This document shows, piece after piece, positions 45,060 to 58,700 of a DNA stretch of 64,000 bases. Where the stretch lies: positions 70,639,965-70,703,964 of the forward strand of contig CM039211.1 of NCBI GenBank assembly GCA_008360975.2. The letters run 5' to 3'. Within the stretch, counting starts at the first letter, position 1. The number at the start of each line of letters is the position of its first letter. The position numbers and the translations under genes were made by a program. The stretch comes from Lichenostomus cassidix. Its lineage: Eukaryota; Chordata; Aves; Passeriformes; Meliphagidae. Under the pieces are notes generated by a model that searched no databases, was not told the DNA's origin, and saw nothing but the letters and a program-made list of their open reading frames with translations.

Positions 45060-46190
45060 ACCTTTGTGCTGCTCTAAGCTTATCACAAAACACCAGAGCT
45101 TGAGAGGAGATTCTTCCCCAGATGCAGGACTTGATTCTTCCTTTTGTTGAACTTGAGGAGATTCCCATGGGCTCAGTTCTCCAGCTGGTCAGAGGTGCTG
45201 TGAATGTCAGCACAACTCTGGTGTATCAGCTACTCCTCCCATTTTTGCATTGTCTGCACACTTGCTGAGGGTGCACTGTGTCTCATCACCCAGGACATTA
45301 ATGAAGATGTTAAATTAAGATATTAATGAAGTATTCTCAGCACCAACCCCAGGACTCCATCACCAGTGACTCTCCTGCAGATGGACTTTGTGTCCTTGTC
45401 ACAGCCTTGCAATCCTGGCACACTAGTCAGTTCCCAGTTCACATCAGTGTCCATTTCAGTAGCCCACATTGCACTGGTTTGTTTGTGAGGATGTCATGGA
45501 ATATGATGTCAAAGCCTTGTGAAAGCCAAGAAAGACAATGTCTGTGCTTCTCACCCAGTTCACTGATGTACACATTTTATCATAGAAGACTGTCTAGTTG
45601 GTCAGGAATGATTTCTGTTTTGTACATCCACACTGACTACTCCCAATTACCTCATCCGTCATATGGCTGAAGATGGTTTTCAGGATCATTTACTCCATCA
45701 CCTTCTCAGGGACCAAGGAAAGGCTGATCTGCATCTATTTCCCTGGATTCTTAAAGACTTAAGTGACATTTTCTTTCTTCCAGTCATCAGAAGCATTTCT
45801 ACTTACCATGACCTTACAAAGAAAATTCAGAGTGGTCTCACAAGGATCAGGTAGCCTGTGGCAGACACCTGCAACAAAACCTGTGTTGAACTGGCCTCTA
45901 ACCCTGTCCCATAAACCCTCAACTGGCTCATCATGTGTGCCTAGGCACTTCTCCATGCATTCCCACTGCTCTCTCTCCCATCAAGGGTATCTCTTTCTCC
46001 CTGATGTCCTGGCCTGTCATTCCTGTAGAGCCTGCATCCATTCACAACAGCACTGCAGGCATGTGAGCTATCCAAACATGTTTCTGCAATCCCAATGAGG
46101 TCACAGTCCTGCTTCTGCACAGGAATCTCATTTTCTCCTGCGTGTTCCCAGTGCACATGCAGCAGTGTAGAGCTTCTGCAGAGACACACT
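45060..46190 (-). mobile_element. CR1 ORF2 relic (endonuclease to reverse transcriptase)
   Basis: Minus-strand frames decode to CR1 ORF2 in order. Endonuclease sequence comes first (46189-45941: DCDLIGIAETCLDSSHACSA then GCRLYRNDRPG), then WDRVRGQFNTGFVAGVCHR. It then jumps to the reverse transcriptase start (DDWKKENVT, VPEKVME) and FHKAFDIIFHDIL, FINVLGDETQCTLSKCAD and LENxAHGNLLKFNK pieces. The jump shows that the end of the endonuclease and the linker are deleted. Frames are broken in several places, so the copy is long dead. Confidence 0.85.
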
Positions 46191-46390
46191 CAGTCCTGTT
46201 CATTTCCCAGAAAAGGAACGAGTGACTTTCCCCATTATTTTATCCTGCAGGCACTTATGTGCATAAGCTTGGGGTGGATCCTTTTCAGAACAATTTTGTT
46301 CATTTAGAAATCTCTCCTCCACATTACCCTGAATTACTAACTTGGCAAGCCAGTCCACCACTTCATCATTTGACTGTGGGTCATCTCACT

Positions 46391-46785
46391 TGTTGTAACG
46401 TGTGTCCTTCCTGTCCCTGACCCCGCCCCCCTGACCCCTTCTGACTGGATGTGAGTCAGGACCGCCCCCCATCCCTAGAGATAAAATCCCCAGCAAGATC
46501 CGGAACAGCCTCTTTGGTTCTGGACTCATATGGAACCTGTACCCTCCCTCGCCTTCCCTTCCCCCTCCCCAGTCTCCCCACTCCTCCCCTGTTTTCCTCA
46601 ATAAAAACACCATGGAGACCAGGAACCAAACAGCTGCCTTTCTAAACCTGCAACGCTTCTACAAGAACCGTGTCTGACCAGCCCCACAGCTCGTGGCCAT
46701 GGAATGACCATCCTGCGTGTTCCGGTTCTGGGGCAGCCCTCCCCCGCAGCAGGGGGGGGCTGCCCTCAGGTTTTGCACTGCTGCA
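46391..46785 (+). mobile_element. Solo LTR, ERVK-like, with perfect 6-base TSD
   Basis: 395 bases starting TGTTGTAACG and ending CACTGCTGCA, flanked by CTCACT at 46385-46390 and 46786-46791. A C-rich U3 carries CCGCCCCCC-type GC boxes and GATAAAAT at about 46480 as a TATA-like site. AATAAA is at 46600-46605. Plus orientation. Not closely similar to the LTRs at 22.6-28.1 kb. The perfect duplication suggests a fairly young insertion. Confidence 0.8.
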
Positions 46786-46791
46786 CTCACT

Positions 46792-49700
46792 CTCCTGTTG
46801 TGTATGAGTTAAAAGTTCTCCATACCAGATCAAATGACTTGCTGATGAAATTTTCCCACTTCCTTGTCCCTTAATGCTATTCCTCAATCCTCAGAGAAGG
46901 TCCTGTGGTCATAAAATAGAATCCCTGTTGCCAGCACAAGTTACACAATCAATTGTTGACACTCAAGATCCTTCTGCTCCTACTCAAGTTCTTTCTCTTC
47001 ACCAACAGAGCTAAGGAGAAAACCTCATGAGCCCCTGAGCCCTTGATCATTGTCCTCAATCCTCTGCCACCTCAGATGCCTCAAACTGCAGAAATCAACC
47101 TCCAGAGGAAGTGCTTCACTCTAAACTTTATCTCTGCTATGCAGTTACAGTATGGTTTTGGAAAGGGCTGGGGAAATATCCAGTGGGAACTGAACTCTCT
47201 TAAAATTGCCTTTAAACATCCAACCATATTTATTCTGTTTCAGGTTAGATGTCAGAAACTGCATGCACCTTGCTTGCAAAATTCAAGACATTATAGGTAA
47301 AAGAAGGCTCTCAAAACTCATAAATCACACATCTGTAAGTCTTCACATAAAGCAGCTCTTCCACAAGTGTAAAGAAAAGCAATATTCCTTATTTCTCAGG
47401 TCTCCTCTGAAAATTTTGCACAGAAAATCTTCTGTGATTTCTTATGAATTGAGATAATATTGGAAAAAATTTGGAAATTTTCTCTTTAATCTGTGTTATT
47501 TTAAAGAGCAGAAGTAAATTTTGAAGTTTCATATGGAAGATGCTTGATTTTAAATTAGCTTTTTTTTTAACTAAAAGGAAACAGATATGAGGACTTAATT
47601 ATTTGATAATCATTAGGTCTAAATTAAGACTGAACAGAAGGAAAAACCACACACATGAGTGGTCCACACATGGGAATGAGGGTGGCATATGTTTCTGGCA
47701 AAGAACTCTAAGGTGGTTGTGTCATTCACAGATAAATTAGGAGGTAGATGATATGGTGCTTTCCATCGATACTAAAAACTAATCACACCCATAAGTTTTA
47801 TGGCTGGAGGGAAAAAACATGCAATCAAATACACATGTGTTGGTGTGTATTTGTACAAAGAATTTTATGAGGTGGATCCATCAAAGAGTCTCTGCAGTTT
47901 CACCAACATCAGTCTTCTCCATACTTTTCAGCCATGTGTCAGTCATTCATGCCCAGACTTGCTCAAATCCTGGTTGTTCTCTGCAAGCCTGGTGAGAAAA
48001 ATGTGCATTTTAAGGCTGTCAGTACAATGAGAAAAAAAGGTCTTACTAGCAATGACCTGTTCTTGCTCCCATGGTGCTGCAATTGATTATAAAGGGAGAT
48101 GGTCTTGGTTCTCAATCCCCTTCTGGCCTTACATACACCAAATAATGCAGAATAGACCCACTTCCCAGCCCTACTTATTGAAACAGTACCAGAGGAATGA
48201 TATCTAACCTTCCTAATGGGAGAAGTTAAGCAACAAATAATTTTGATTACTGTAATGACAATTTAAAAAATATATCAAAGGAAGTAACATGTTGAGTTGT
48301 TCTTCCTCACTGCTTCCTTCTTAGATAGCACCATCAGCTGTCATCTCTCCTCACTCAGAAACTCTAAACCCCAAAAGATCCTGCTTACTTGAGTAAATTA
48401 ATTATTTAGTGAGTGATGCATTACAAGACGCAGAAGTAGATAAAATGCCCCAAGGAGGAGATGAAAGAATAAAAACTGTTGAACCATCCTTGGATGAAGA
48501 CAGTGGCAAATAGGAAAGTTTTTTTTTTTTTTTAAGCTCAGTCCCAAGTGAAAGCTGGAAAAGAAACATTCCTTCTTAGGGCAGTCCTCCCTGTAGTCAT
48601 TGTGCTTTGGGTTTTTGCATTCATATTGGATTTTTCCTGTTTAGTGTGCTCACCAAGGGATATTATTTTTATATTGAATAGTTTATCTCTGGACATTATG
48701 CCTAGAGCGTGTTGGTGACTCAGATTTCTCAGGTAGTGTTCCAATTTCTACTCAGTTTAAAGCATCTAGGTGATAAAAAAGGTCTGTCAGTTATGAGTAT
48801 TTCAGTGCATGTGAGTTGCTCTTTAAATCCAAAAAAGATCTTCCAAATTATGCTGATATTAGTTTTTCTACTTGCTTTTGTGGGTGAGAAAAGGAATTAT
48901 TTCCTTAAAGTAGCTGTCTTTTTCTGCATAAAGAAACCCAGCAAATGACACTGAAATTGTGTTCATTTGGCCACAGTACTCTGTCTCAAATCACTTGGGT
49001 GGTTCAAAGCTGTGAAAAAAATTCAGATCCATCACACCAAAAAACCAGTATTTCTGGTCAAACTGATACGTTTAATTTTTGTATTTTTTCCCACAGTGTC
49101 CTGAAGACCTGGCTCTGAAAACACAGAGGGACAGTGTTAAAACCAACAGAGAAGGATAGGAGAGCACTTTGAGAAAGGGAGCTTTTCCCTGGGCAGAGCA
49201 GAGCTCAGGACTCCTGTGTGTCCCTGCACTGCCTGCTTGTAACCAGTGAGTGAGCACTGATTAATAACTGCAGGTAATTACTCTGAAATCTCCATGGGGG
49301 ATGTCACCGGGTGGGTAAAGCACTTCAGAAAAGTAACTGCAGTCTTCCTGCAGCTGGAAAGCTCTGCCTTAGTTACACCTGATGTGCAGGGGGATGGAGG
49401 AGAGCCCTTGGATAGAAAGGGAAAGGCTGTAGGGATGATGGCAGTGATGTGGTTAACAAATCTGCAAGTTACAGGCCTGTGAAAGCAAAATCAGGAAGCC
49501 AGTGGCTTGTGTGACTAAATTAAAGTGGATCTTAAAGGTGGGCATTTGAAAGATTTATCTTAATAAAATGGGTGAATGGAAATGAGGGTTGATGGCTGCT
49601 GTAAATTGCCACTGCCCCAGACAGTCCTTATGGTGTCCTTAAACATGTCCTGAACTCAATCCCTTGAGGCACCACAAATACCCTTGAAGCCCCAATGGGA

Positions 49701-50262
49701 CATTCAAAGAAAAGGATCCAAAATGCAGAAACTGATGCATCCAAAAATTGACTCCTCCTTTCAGAGATTCCAACACTTCCGTTGACATTAATAACACAGA
49801 ATGCTGTGCACTGAGGGGCAAATAGAAGGGATAATGGATTTTCTAACAGAAAATGCAGTTTAATGCACTTCATGACAGGAGGAAGGGGGTTTAGTAAGAA
49901 ATCTTCATGTTTTGTTTAAGACTACCATTCCATGCCAGCATCTCCAATTAAGTGCATTCTCTCAGGTCTCTTTACCTGGAATTAGGAGTGAATGAATATT
50001 GTCTCGAGCTAAATTAATTCATCAATTAATTGTTTTATGCTAATAGGAAAAGGGAAAAAAAAGAAGTGGATCTTGACCAGGGCTGTACACTTTAAACTGT
50101 ATTCTTCTGTGTATGTCTATTTATGTGTAGGCTGTTTCATTGATCCTTTCTGTAGCAATTAGTTCTGTGATGATTTTGGACAATCCTTGAACTCTTCATC
50201 ACAATCAATGAACACTTTAGAAGGCCAAATCAAGAAGCTGTAACAGATGTTAGGACACACAG
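46792..50262. other. AT-rich non-coding DNA
   Basis: No gene or transposon recognised. Contains a poly-T run at 48519-48534. Open frames up to 85 codons show no domain. Confidence 0.55.
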
Positions 50263-50800
50263 AATTATAGAATTGTAGTATATACTGAGTTGGAAGGGAC
50301 CCATCAGGATCATCCAGTCCAATTCCTGTCCCTGCACAGGACATCTCCGAGTCACACAAAGACTGAGAGGTTTGTCTAAACACCTCTTTGTATCAGACAG
50401 GCTTGGTGCTGTGCCCATTCCCTGAGGAGCTGTTCCAGTGCCCAAACACCCTCTAGGGGAAGAACCTTTTCCTGCTATCCAACCTAAACCTCCCTGACTC
50501 AGCTCCATCCCATTCCCTCGGGTCCTGGCAGTGGTCAAGAGAGTGAAGAGATCAGTGTCTGCCCCTCCTCTTCCCCTCATGAGGATGTTGAAGACCCCAG
50601 TGAGATCTCCCCTCCAGCTGAACAGACCAAGTTTCCTCAGCCACTCCTCATATGGCTTCTCCTCCAAACCCTTCACCATCCTCGTGGCCTCCTTTGGACA
50701 CTCTCTAATGGCTTTATGTCTTTTTTTTATATTGTGGTGCCCAAAACTGCTCACAGGAATTGAGGTGAGGCTGCACCAGTGCAGAGCAGACCAGGATTGT
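50263..50800 (-). mobile_element. CR1 LINE 3' fragment
   Basis: Reverse complement of the ORF2 C-terminus and 3' UTR: 'tggaagggacccatcaggat', 'atccagtccaattcctgtcc', 'tgaagaccccagtgagatct', 'ccactcctcatatggcttct' and 'cttcaccatcctcgtggcct'. The minus-strand open frame across it (50230-50970) includes the degenerate ORF2 tail and is not a host gene. An A-rich tract follows at 50846-50900. Confidence 0.9.
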
Positions 50801-50900
50801 ATTATGTTTGTATTTCTTGACAGCAAAGAAATATAACTTCTATTAAAAAAAAACAAAAAAAAAAACCAAAACAAAACCCAAACAACCAAAACCAAAAAAA

Positions 50901-53900
50901 TGACCACAACAACCCTAACCTTTATTTTCAAATAAAGTCTGGAGTCCCAGTAGTATACACAGAAGGACATTTCAGGTGAGTAAGGTATGGTGGAAGAGAA
51001 ATCTGAATTTCAGCTGTCAGGACCATTTGCAAGCTGTTTGCTCTTTAATTTTAAACAGCAAATTGTTCTTGGGCCTTAATATATGCACATATATTTTTCT
51101 CTAAAAATTAACAGTTATTCCTCCATCCATCCAATCCCTTCTCTAATTTCATGTATAATACATATATGGAGTAAAATAAAAAAGTCAGGAACACTTTTTG
51201 CCTCAGTGAAATGCTGCACCACGATGATATCATCAGGTTAAACCCTTTTACCTTGAATTGGACATGAATAATTCAGGCCTTCAAATTATTGTTCAGCCAC
51301 ATAACCTTGTCTGTCAATCAACAAAGGCCACTCTTTCTGTCCCCATCCAAATTTAATAGGTGTTGATTCCCCTCCTCCCCACTGCCTTTTCTGCCTGAGA
51401 CTCAAATTTACATGGACGTGCTGTTTAGCTGGAGAGACTTGTGTCTGCACAGGTCTCTACCTGACAAACTTTGTCTCTTCCTATTTCATCAGTGGCTATC
51501 AACAATCAAGATACATGAAAGCTTTGCTGACTGTGCGTTGTTGAAGTAGTAATGAAACGCCTCATTTGAGCTTGCTTCTTTCATGAAGAAAAAAAATAAA
51601 AAATCCAGCAAGGAATTACTTGCAAACTGTAACATTTCCAAATGCTACAGAGCGTGGTTGAAAAATTGACAAAGAAAATACATCCTGGCTCATAAACACT
51701 TGCAAATGGTTATTTGATGAGCTCATTTTATAATCACTGCTGGGGTCCAAAGAATTATGGTGATAATCTTTCAATTTGTAATTCCTTCAGGTCAAGATTC
51801 TTTACAAACTAAACCCAAGGAAAATATATTAAATAATTAGGCTAAAAGGAGTTGACATCTTTAGCATTTGTATTTGTTTAATCTGAAAAAAATCTGAAAA
51901 AAAATCTGAAAAAAATCTGATGCCATTCATGTGCTCCAGAACATGAACTGGTAAAAAAAAATCTTTAATATTTGGCTCAGATACAATTCACCAACCAGTT
52001 ATCTTCCTTGGTTTGAATGTATGATGGCATAAATCTCTTTGTCATTATGCCTGTACAGCAGATCTCATTATGGGGTCCTGGTCCACAGCTGGGATTCCAG
52101 GGTGCCACTGGCACAAACACAGGAGAGACCTTATCCCAAGTGATCCCTCACCTGTCAAATCAAATCCATGACAAATCAAAGGCAATGACTCAGATCTGAG
52201 CAAGGATGAGCATCCAGGCAAAACAGATTACCTGCCCTAGCTCTGAATGTTGCAATGTTTACAAACCATGTTCATGTTTCTCCTTTTCAGCTTTATAATT
52301 TCTTTATCATTTATCTTTTCATGCTTTACGCCTCTTGCATGTATTTTGGCACAAAGAGGGAAGACATATGACTAGATATGATTTCTGTGGCTTACTCCTT
52401 TGTCTGGTTCAAGAACCAGGACATTTCAATGGTCACCAAATTAATCTCATCTAGAGTAGCAGCGTGACTGATGGATGTATTGATGAGGCTCATTGAATTC
52501 TGGTTATCCCCAAGATCAGAAGAGAAGGGAGACAGCTTAAATGTTGTTTCCCCTGACTTAGACAATGACAATGGCCAAATTGCCTATATCTTGAATTACT
52601 ATCCAGTTGCCTTTTTCTGACCTACTCAGACCAGTTAAATACCTCCTCTGCTACTTCTGGCAGCTGCAGTTCCTTGGAGTTTGCAACCACTAATAGCTCT
52701 GATTCTTCAGCAGCCAGGCTGTCCTCAGTGACAAGGGAAAAAAAGAGTTTTTGTAGCTTCCCTTCACTGCCTTTACAGGCAAATAAAAAAAGCAGACAAT
52801 CTGCATTACAAAATACTTCATAGCTCATTTAAAGACACAGGGAAATTATTGGGCTGTAAACACAGGTTTAACCTGTATTACATGACCTGTAATAGCAGCT
52901 GTAAATTTCCCAGCCTATTTGGAAGCAATTCAAGTCAGTGATGTGGAGGTGAGCGAGCAACATGGGAGAGAGAGAGAGGACAAAGGTGCAGTGCTTGGCT
53001 TGAAGGCTGAACTCCTCCAAGTTTTGATAAAGAAAGGAGAAATTAATGATTTTTCTTTTTTCCTGTATTTCAAAACATTCTCACAGATCAGTTAGTGAAG
53101 ATGAGGTAGATGATCTGTAGCCTTAATATTTTTTGTGGGACCACCATTAACTTTTGATATCCTCTATTTCAAGCTGTGCAATCTTTTTTTCATGTATTAT
53201 TATGATCATTATTTAAATTTTATAAATCTAAACTTCAATCAAATGCATGGTTACAGGTTCACAAAAATATAAATAGGCCAAAATTATTTTATGCATCCCA
53301 CTCAGGAGTCAAATTTTTAGAGTCCTGATTTTACAGATGTAAAATCTGTAACAAAATAAGTTACAGGTTTTATGTCAGCCTTCTAAGCCAAAAGAAAATG
53401 AGATTCTCAAAATGTCTTCAAGGGATATTTTGCCCAGTACATATTCTGGTTGTGGAATTAAAATTAAAAAGCTCCATCTGATTTGAGTTAGCCCACCTTA
53501 TTCTTGAAAAAGCTTCTCACACAGGTGTTAGAGGCCAGTGTTTGGGAGCAATGAAACTGTTTACAGTTTTGAGAGCAATCTCAGAAATTTGGTATAGACA
53601 TTTAAACTTATAGACATTTCTCAGAGGGGAAAAAAAATCCCCTCACTGTGATATGGAACTGGTGTCATTCTTCTGAAGGAAAACAAAATTCTCAGTGTGT
53701 GACTTTGTAGATAAAACAGTGGAGATGATTGCCACGCTTAAATAATAATGAGAAAGCTTCAAATTTGGTTTCTGCATATCATATTACACCTGCAGATTTA
53801 ACATGAGATGCAAGAGTGAATTTTCTCTAGAGAAACCAAGCTTCCTTTGTGGTTTATCATAATGGTTAAAGTATGACTAGAGGTAGACACTGTTGTCAAA

Positions 53901-54320
53901 CACCTGTCAAGGTGCTGGAAACACTAGCAATTAGAAATCTGGAAGGTGAATTAAAAATATGGGAACAAAAAGATCATCTGCTTGCTAAAAATTAATAATT
54001 TTTTACTTTAAGAACAGAGAATAATTCAAGGGAAATAATCCTCATTTGCATCTAAAACAAAAAATGTGGGTAAAGGGATAGAATGGAGAAAAAGACACAA
54101 AGGGGAAAAAAATTTAAAAATTAATATAAGTACAGAAAGGGGAATTATAAAGATATATGAAAGAGAAGTAGAGGATAAATAAAAAAGGACAAAACAAATT
54201 CCTTTATCATCTCTATGACCCAAGCAAACCACCCAAATAAATAATACAGAGGTTGTGGAAGTGACAGAATTGCCAAAACACTTACAGAAGTACTGGAAAT
54301 TAAATTATAGTTGCCATGAA
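50901..54320. other. AT-rich non-coding DNA
   Basis: No gene recognised. A short tandem repeat of ATCTGAAAAAA units lies at 51881-51920. The rest is unique-looking. Confidence 0.55.
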
Positions 54321-54357
54321 ACTTCTACCCTAGACACAAAAAGTCTAGGGTAGAAGT
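54321..54357. repeat. Perfect 15-bp inverted repeat (hairpin)
   Basis: ACTTCTACCCTAGAC (54321-54335), a 7-base loop ACAAAAA, and the exact reverse complement (54343-54357). No T run follows on the plus strand, and the context is not a known RNA gene. Confidence 0.9.
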
Positions 54358-55549
54358 ACACAGGAAGCCAGTAAAACCCAATGAACAAGCACAGCTTTTT
54401 TTGAGATAAAACACAGACAAGGCAGCACACTGACATGTGGGAAAAGCTGCCAAAATCTCATCTCCTGAGGAACCACCACCTTCCCATTAAAAATACAATT
54501 CCTAACTTCAGGCTCATGCCTTGAACTGGAAAAATAAACACTATGAAGTCATGAAATGCTGCAAAGTCTCCCTTTCTATTTTTTTTTTCCTGGTGTTGCA
54601 TTATCAGATAGTCTCTATTATTCTACTCTTAAATGGGTTTTGTTCACAAGCACTGATCAATTTTACACATTGGTAGAGCAGGACATATATTATACCTTGA
54701 CATCACATTTCATTCTCCCTCATGCAACATGCAGGCCTGGGGTTTGTTTACCTCACACTATCCAAACCCTCCACAACTTCCCAGCTCTTTATGGACTTTC
54801 CCATAATGCTCATCACTGCAGTATCCAAATTTGTGGAAGACAGGCACTGACTCACCTCTGCAACCCTTCTGTGAGGTAGGGCAGCATTTCCCATTCTCTT
54901 TGAAGCTGATATTGAGATGAGCCACTGGGTGTTATTATGTGCAATGAAAATTCAAGAGCCTGTTTCAGAAAGAAAGAAATCAAAGGAGTTTCTCTGTTAA
55001 CTTAATTGGGCTTTGAATCACTCTATGTATCGAGAAATTCTCATTGTTTGGTTTACATCAGCTCAGAGTACATCTAGGTTGGCCACCAGAATACTAATTC
55101 CATCATGTCATGCTGTACAGTACTTACAGTAATACTGTCTGTAATAATAAAGCCTAACTAGTACTCTAAAAAAATCCCCTTGAGCTGAGACGTGCTTTGG
55201 CAGCCAGACTGGCCTGCTTCCCAGAGGCAGTCACCCTGTTTTGGAGCCCAAGATGAGCTCCTGTCCTTTCTGTTTGCATGCTCCAGAAATTAGATAGTTG
55301 ACTTGACCCTTAAAGACACCATCTAAAGAGAAAAAACTCAGGGCAGCTGCATCCAGCCCCTCTAGGTCAGCATTTCTCTACAGGAGTGACCATTTACAGT
55401 GATGCACCTGGCTGCACATGGCTGGATTGACCCTTGATATGTCACACAACGAATGGAAATCATTTCACCCAACAGAGAAGGCTAAAAGCTGGTTGTTTAA
55501 GCCAAGCCAGGTGTCTGGGCTCTCTCAGTTGTCACACCAAAAACTGGCA
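54358..55549. other. Non-coding DNA
   Basis: No gene or transposon recognised. Confidence 0.5.
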
Positions 55550-55745
55550 CCATGACAGTGATCTGCTTCTTTGCTGTGAGGGTGACTGAGCCCTGGAACA
55601 GCCTGGGCAGGGAGGTTGTAGAGCTTCCAGATATTCAGGGACCACCTGGACAGGATCCTGTCTGTCCTGCTTTACAGGGCAGCTGGACAAGGTGATCTCC
55701 AGAGATCATTTTTAACCCCATCCACTCCATGGACTTATCTGAAGG
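55550..55745 (+). mobile_element. CR1 LINE 3' fragment
   Basis: 'ctgtgagggtgactgagccc', 'ctgggcagggaggttgtaga', 'gacaaggtgatctccagaga' match the ORF2 end and 3' UTR of CR1 in plus orientation. Degraded; the terminal octamer repeats are lost. Confidence 0.85.
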
Positions 55746-58700
55746 GAGCTGCCTCTCTTTCTCCATCACAATTTCCCTTAGAATGCATTATGGGACACTG
55801 CTCTACTACAGAGAATGCAGATATGTTGCTGCAGAGAAGAGTTTTGACCATTTCCATTCAAAATTCTTTGCCTTTTAAATGACATTTTATTTGCTGCTGA
55901 TATAAATAGCAAAACAAACAAATTAGCAAACCTGCATTCAGTTACAAGAAATATGATTCCTTGTTTTGATTCCTTGTTTTAAAATCCTAATGTGCCCACA
56001 GCTGCTGATAAACATTCAGTGGAGTCTGTTGTCTTTAAGGAACCTGGAATTTAGCATGGGCATGGCTTGCATTTCTAATTAGGGGATCTCTGGCACCTGA
56101 TCAGAGTTTAATTCACATGTCTTAAAACAGTTAATATATAGTGGCATTCAAGCTGAGGGTAATCATGCACAGTCTGCCCATACAAACGATGCAAGTGAAA
56201 AATGTGTCACCTAATGAGCCTGAATCAAACCTCAGTTAAATCAATGTACAACATATGCAAACAACTGTCCTCGACATTAATAGGGTTACCCTGGATTTAC
56301 CACTGGTGCAACAGATTGGGCACTGTCCCATTACCTTGCATTAATTATGCATTGCTGTTACAATCTAATTATCTCCCTGATTGTCTTCTGACCATTACAG
56401 ATGTATGTGGAAACCCAACACCAATCCTCCTTGTCATCCATATTCATTAATATCAGATAACAGGGGAATCCAGGAGGAGCTTATAGCACCCAGCAGCAGC
56501 CACCAAGCCCAAACTTCTCTCTCCAGCACCAGCCATGAATAAGTGGGAAGAAATTGGGCAAAGTAAATTGTTTGATGCAGAAAGGTGTCAGGAGAGGAGG
56601 AAATTCAGGCAATTCCATCTAAGATAATAATATTCTGAAGTTTATGAGACTCTAGGATTTGGGTAACAGAAAAAAGATTTCAGGTGTAAATAACAGAAAT
56701 GGTTGTTACAAAAATAATTATAACTTCTTTTCTGACAGCTTGAAGATCCTCAGTCTGATTTTTCAATGATTATGAACAGGAAAATGAACAAAATAGGCAA
56801 GTAAGAATTTTCTTGATAATGTAATTTCTTAATTTCAAAATGCAGTTACTTAGAAAACTGTCAAATGTAGGGGATTTTGAAGAGAAATTATGCGTAGTTA
56901 ATATATGTAATTCATTTATTATAAGTATTAATTATATATAATTAATCACATATATTATACAGAACAAGACTTCTCCTTAAGCTTGGATTTTTATTTTTTT
57001 CATTTTTCCCAATTATAAAGGAGTAACAACTTGGGATCTATTGCAAGCCAATACTTTTTTTAAATTATTAACTCTCAGCTGTTTTGGCTAGATGATGAAC
57101 CAAGTGATCAGTTGCTCCCACAACTTTCCAAACACCTGGGACATGCAAAGCCTTAGTGTCTCATACTGATAGGTATTTACAGGTAAAGGAAGTGCTTGAG
57201 GGCAAATAAGCTCATCCTGTAACATCTTTGGGAGTAAAAAAGATAAAACCCACAGTGTCAGTGTTGCCTGAGTTCTTCTCTCTCAGCATCCACAGCTGGT
57301 GCTGCCTGTCTCCTCAGCTGCTCCATCACTGGAGAATGATCCTAGGGAGCTTTCAAAGGATTTAGGAATAAAAGATTTGGGGGAAAACAGAGCTAAGAAA
57401 TGAGGAAGAGAAAGAGAAAAGAAACAAAAAAGGGGTTACAATAACAAACCAGCAAAAACAGCAAGTGTTACTCTGTGCCTCTCCAGATCCTACTAGCAAG
57501 GAGGGTATGTGAGCAAACTCAGCAGCACAACACTTGCCATGGACAGTGATCAGATCTGAATCCAGGTTCAAAGTTATTTTCCCCAACCTCTCTCTCCTGA
57601 AAAATAAAATCAGGACCTCTATATCCTTCCATGTACAAGTTATAACCTAAAATATATGATGTACAATAAAAATATTATTAATAATATGAAGCTTTTGATG
57701 TAAGTGTTGAATTCAGTGGAGCTGTTTTGGTATAAAGCTGCACTTTCAGAGTGGTGAATAGAATTTAGGTTTATGCAGTGATGGGCTTTTAAGCTCAGAG
57801 GCAGGCAAATCAGAGCTGAGCAAGTTTAATGAAGTCTTTTCTTCGTGTATGCATTTTGAAATTCAAGAGCTGTTCTTATAACTAAGGGAGTTGCCTTATG
57901 AATGAAAACGGGGGAAGGGAAGACCAGAGAAAGATTTATTTCCCATATACTTACTGTATTTTTCAGTTATATATATTTAATTTCATAACCTCAAGAGTAA
58001 TAACAGGAGCAAATATTTTGCTAGGCTAATGCATTATTAATCATAGAATAAAGTCAGGGAACCAGACAACTTTGGCACCTTATTCTAAGACCACATGAAA
58101 AACGCTGCACATAAATGACAGTCAAAATAAGCAGCCTGGCATCTTATTGAACACAGAACATGATGTGTTGCAAAACCAAGAAGCAGCCCTGATTTATCCA
58201 GTGGAACTTGACATTTCCTACAGGCCAGCATTGGCTTAACATTAATTAAAGCCTCACATGAGTGTTATCTTTTTTTCCCCCCCTCTATTGTTCTCATGGT
58301 GTGCAACGTGTTTTTTTCTGAAACGCTGCAGTTTGTAGATATGTGTAAACCTGAATGACAGAGCTGGATAGCTGACTTCAAATGTCAGGATGCCTGCAGG
58401 TAATCAAAACAGAGACTTCTCCTTTATTAATAATGTTACATGAAAAGTGCATCTGAAACCCATGGCCTTCAGAAAGTTTGAGAGAAAGGTGGATTTTAAA
58501 GAATGAAGTAAGTAAGGATGAGAGAGAAATTCATAGCATTTCACCCCCTGCCGACTATTACTTCCTTTCCTGTCCATAAAGAATATGAAAAGAAAGAAGT
58601 CTCTTCCTTTCAAACTTCAGTTGACAATATTATAACATTTTTCGTGGGTCTTTGAAATTCAGAATACAAAATTTGTCAATTCCTGTATGACACACATGTA

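Noticed and set aside
50910..50922. CCCTAACC telomere-like motif
   Set aside because: A single occurrence next to an A-rich tract; no array.
50230..50970. 246-codon minus-strand open frame
   Set aside because: Mostly a degenerate CR1 ORF2 tail and 3' region read through; not a host gene.
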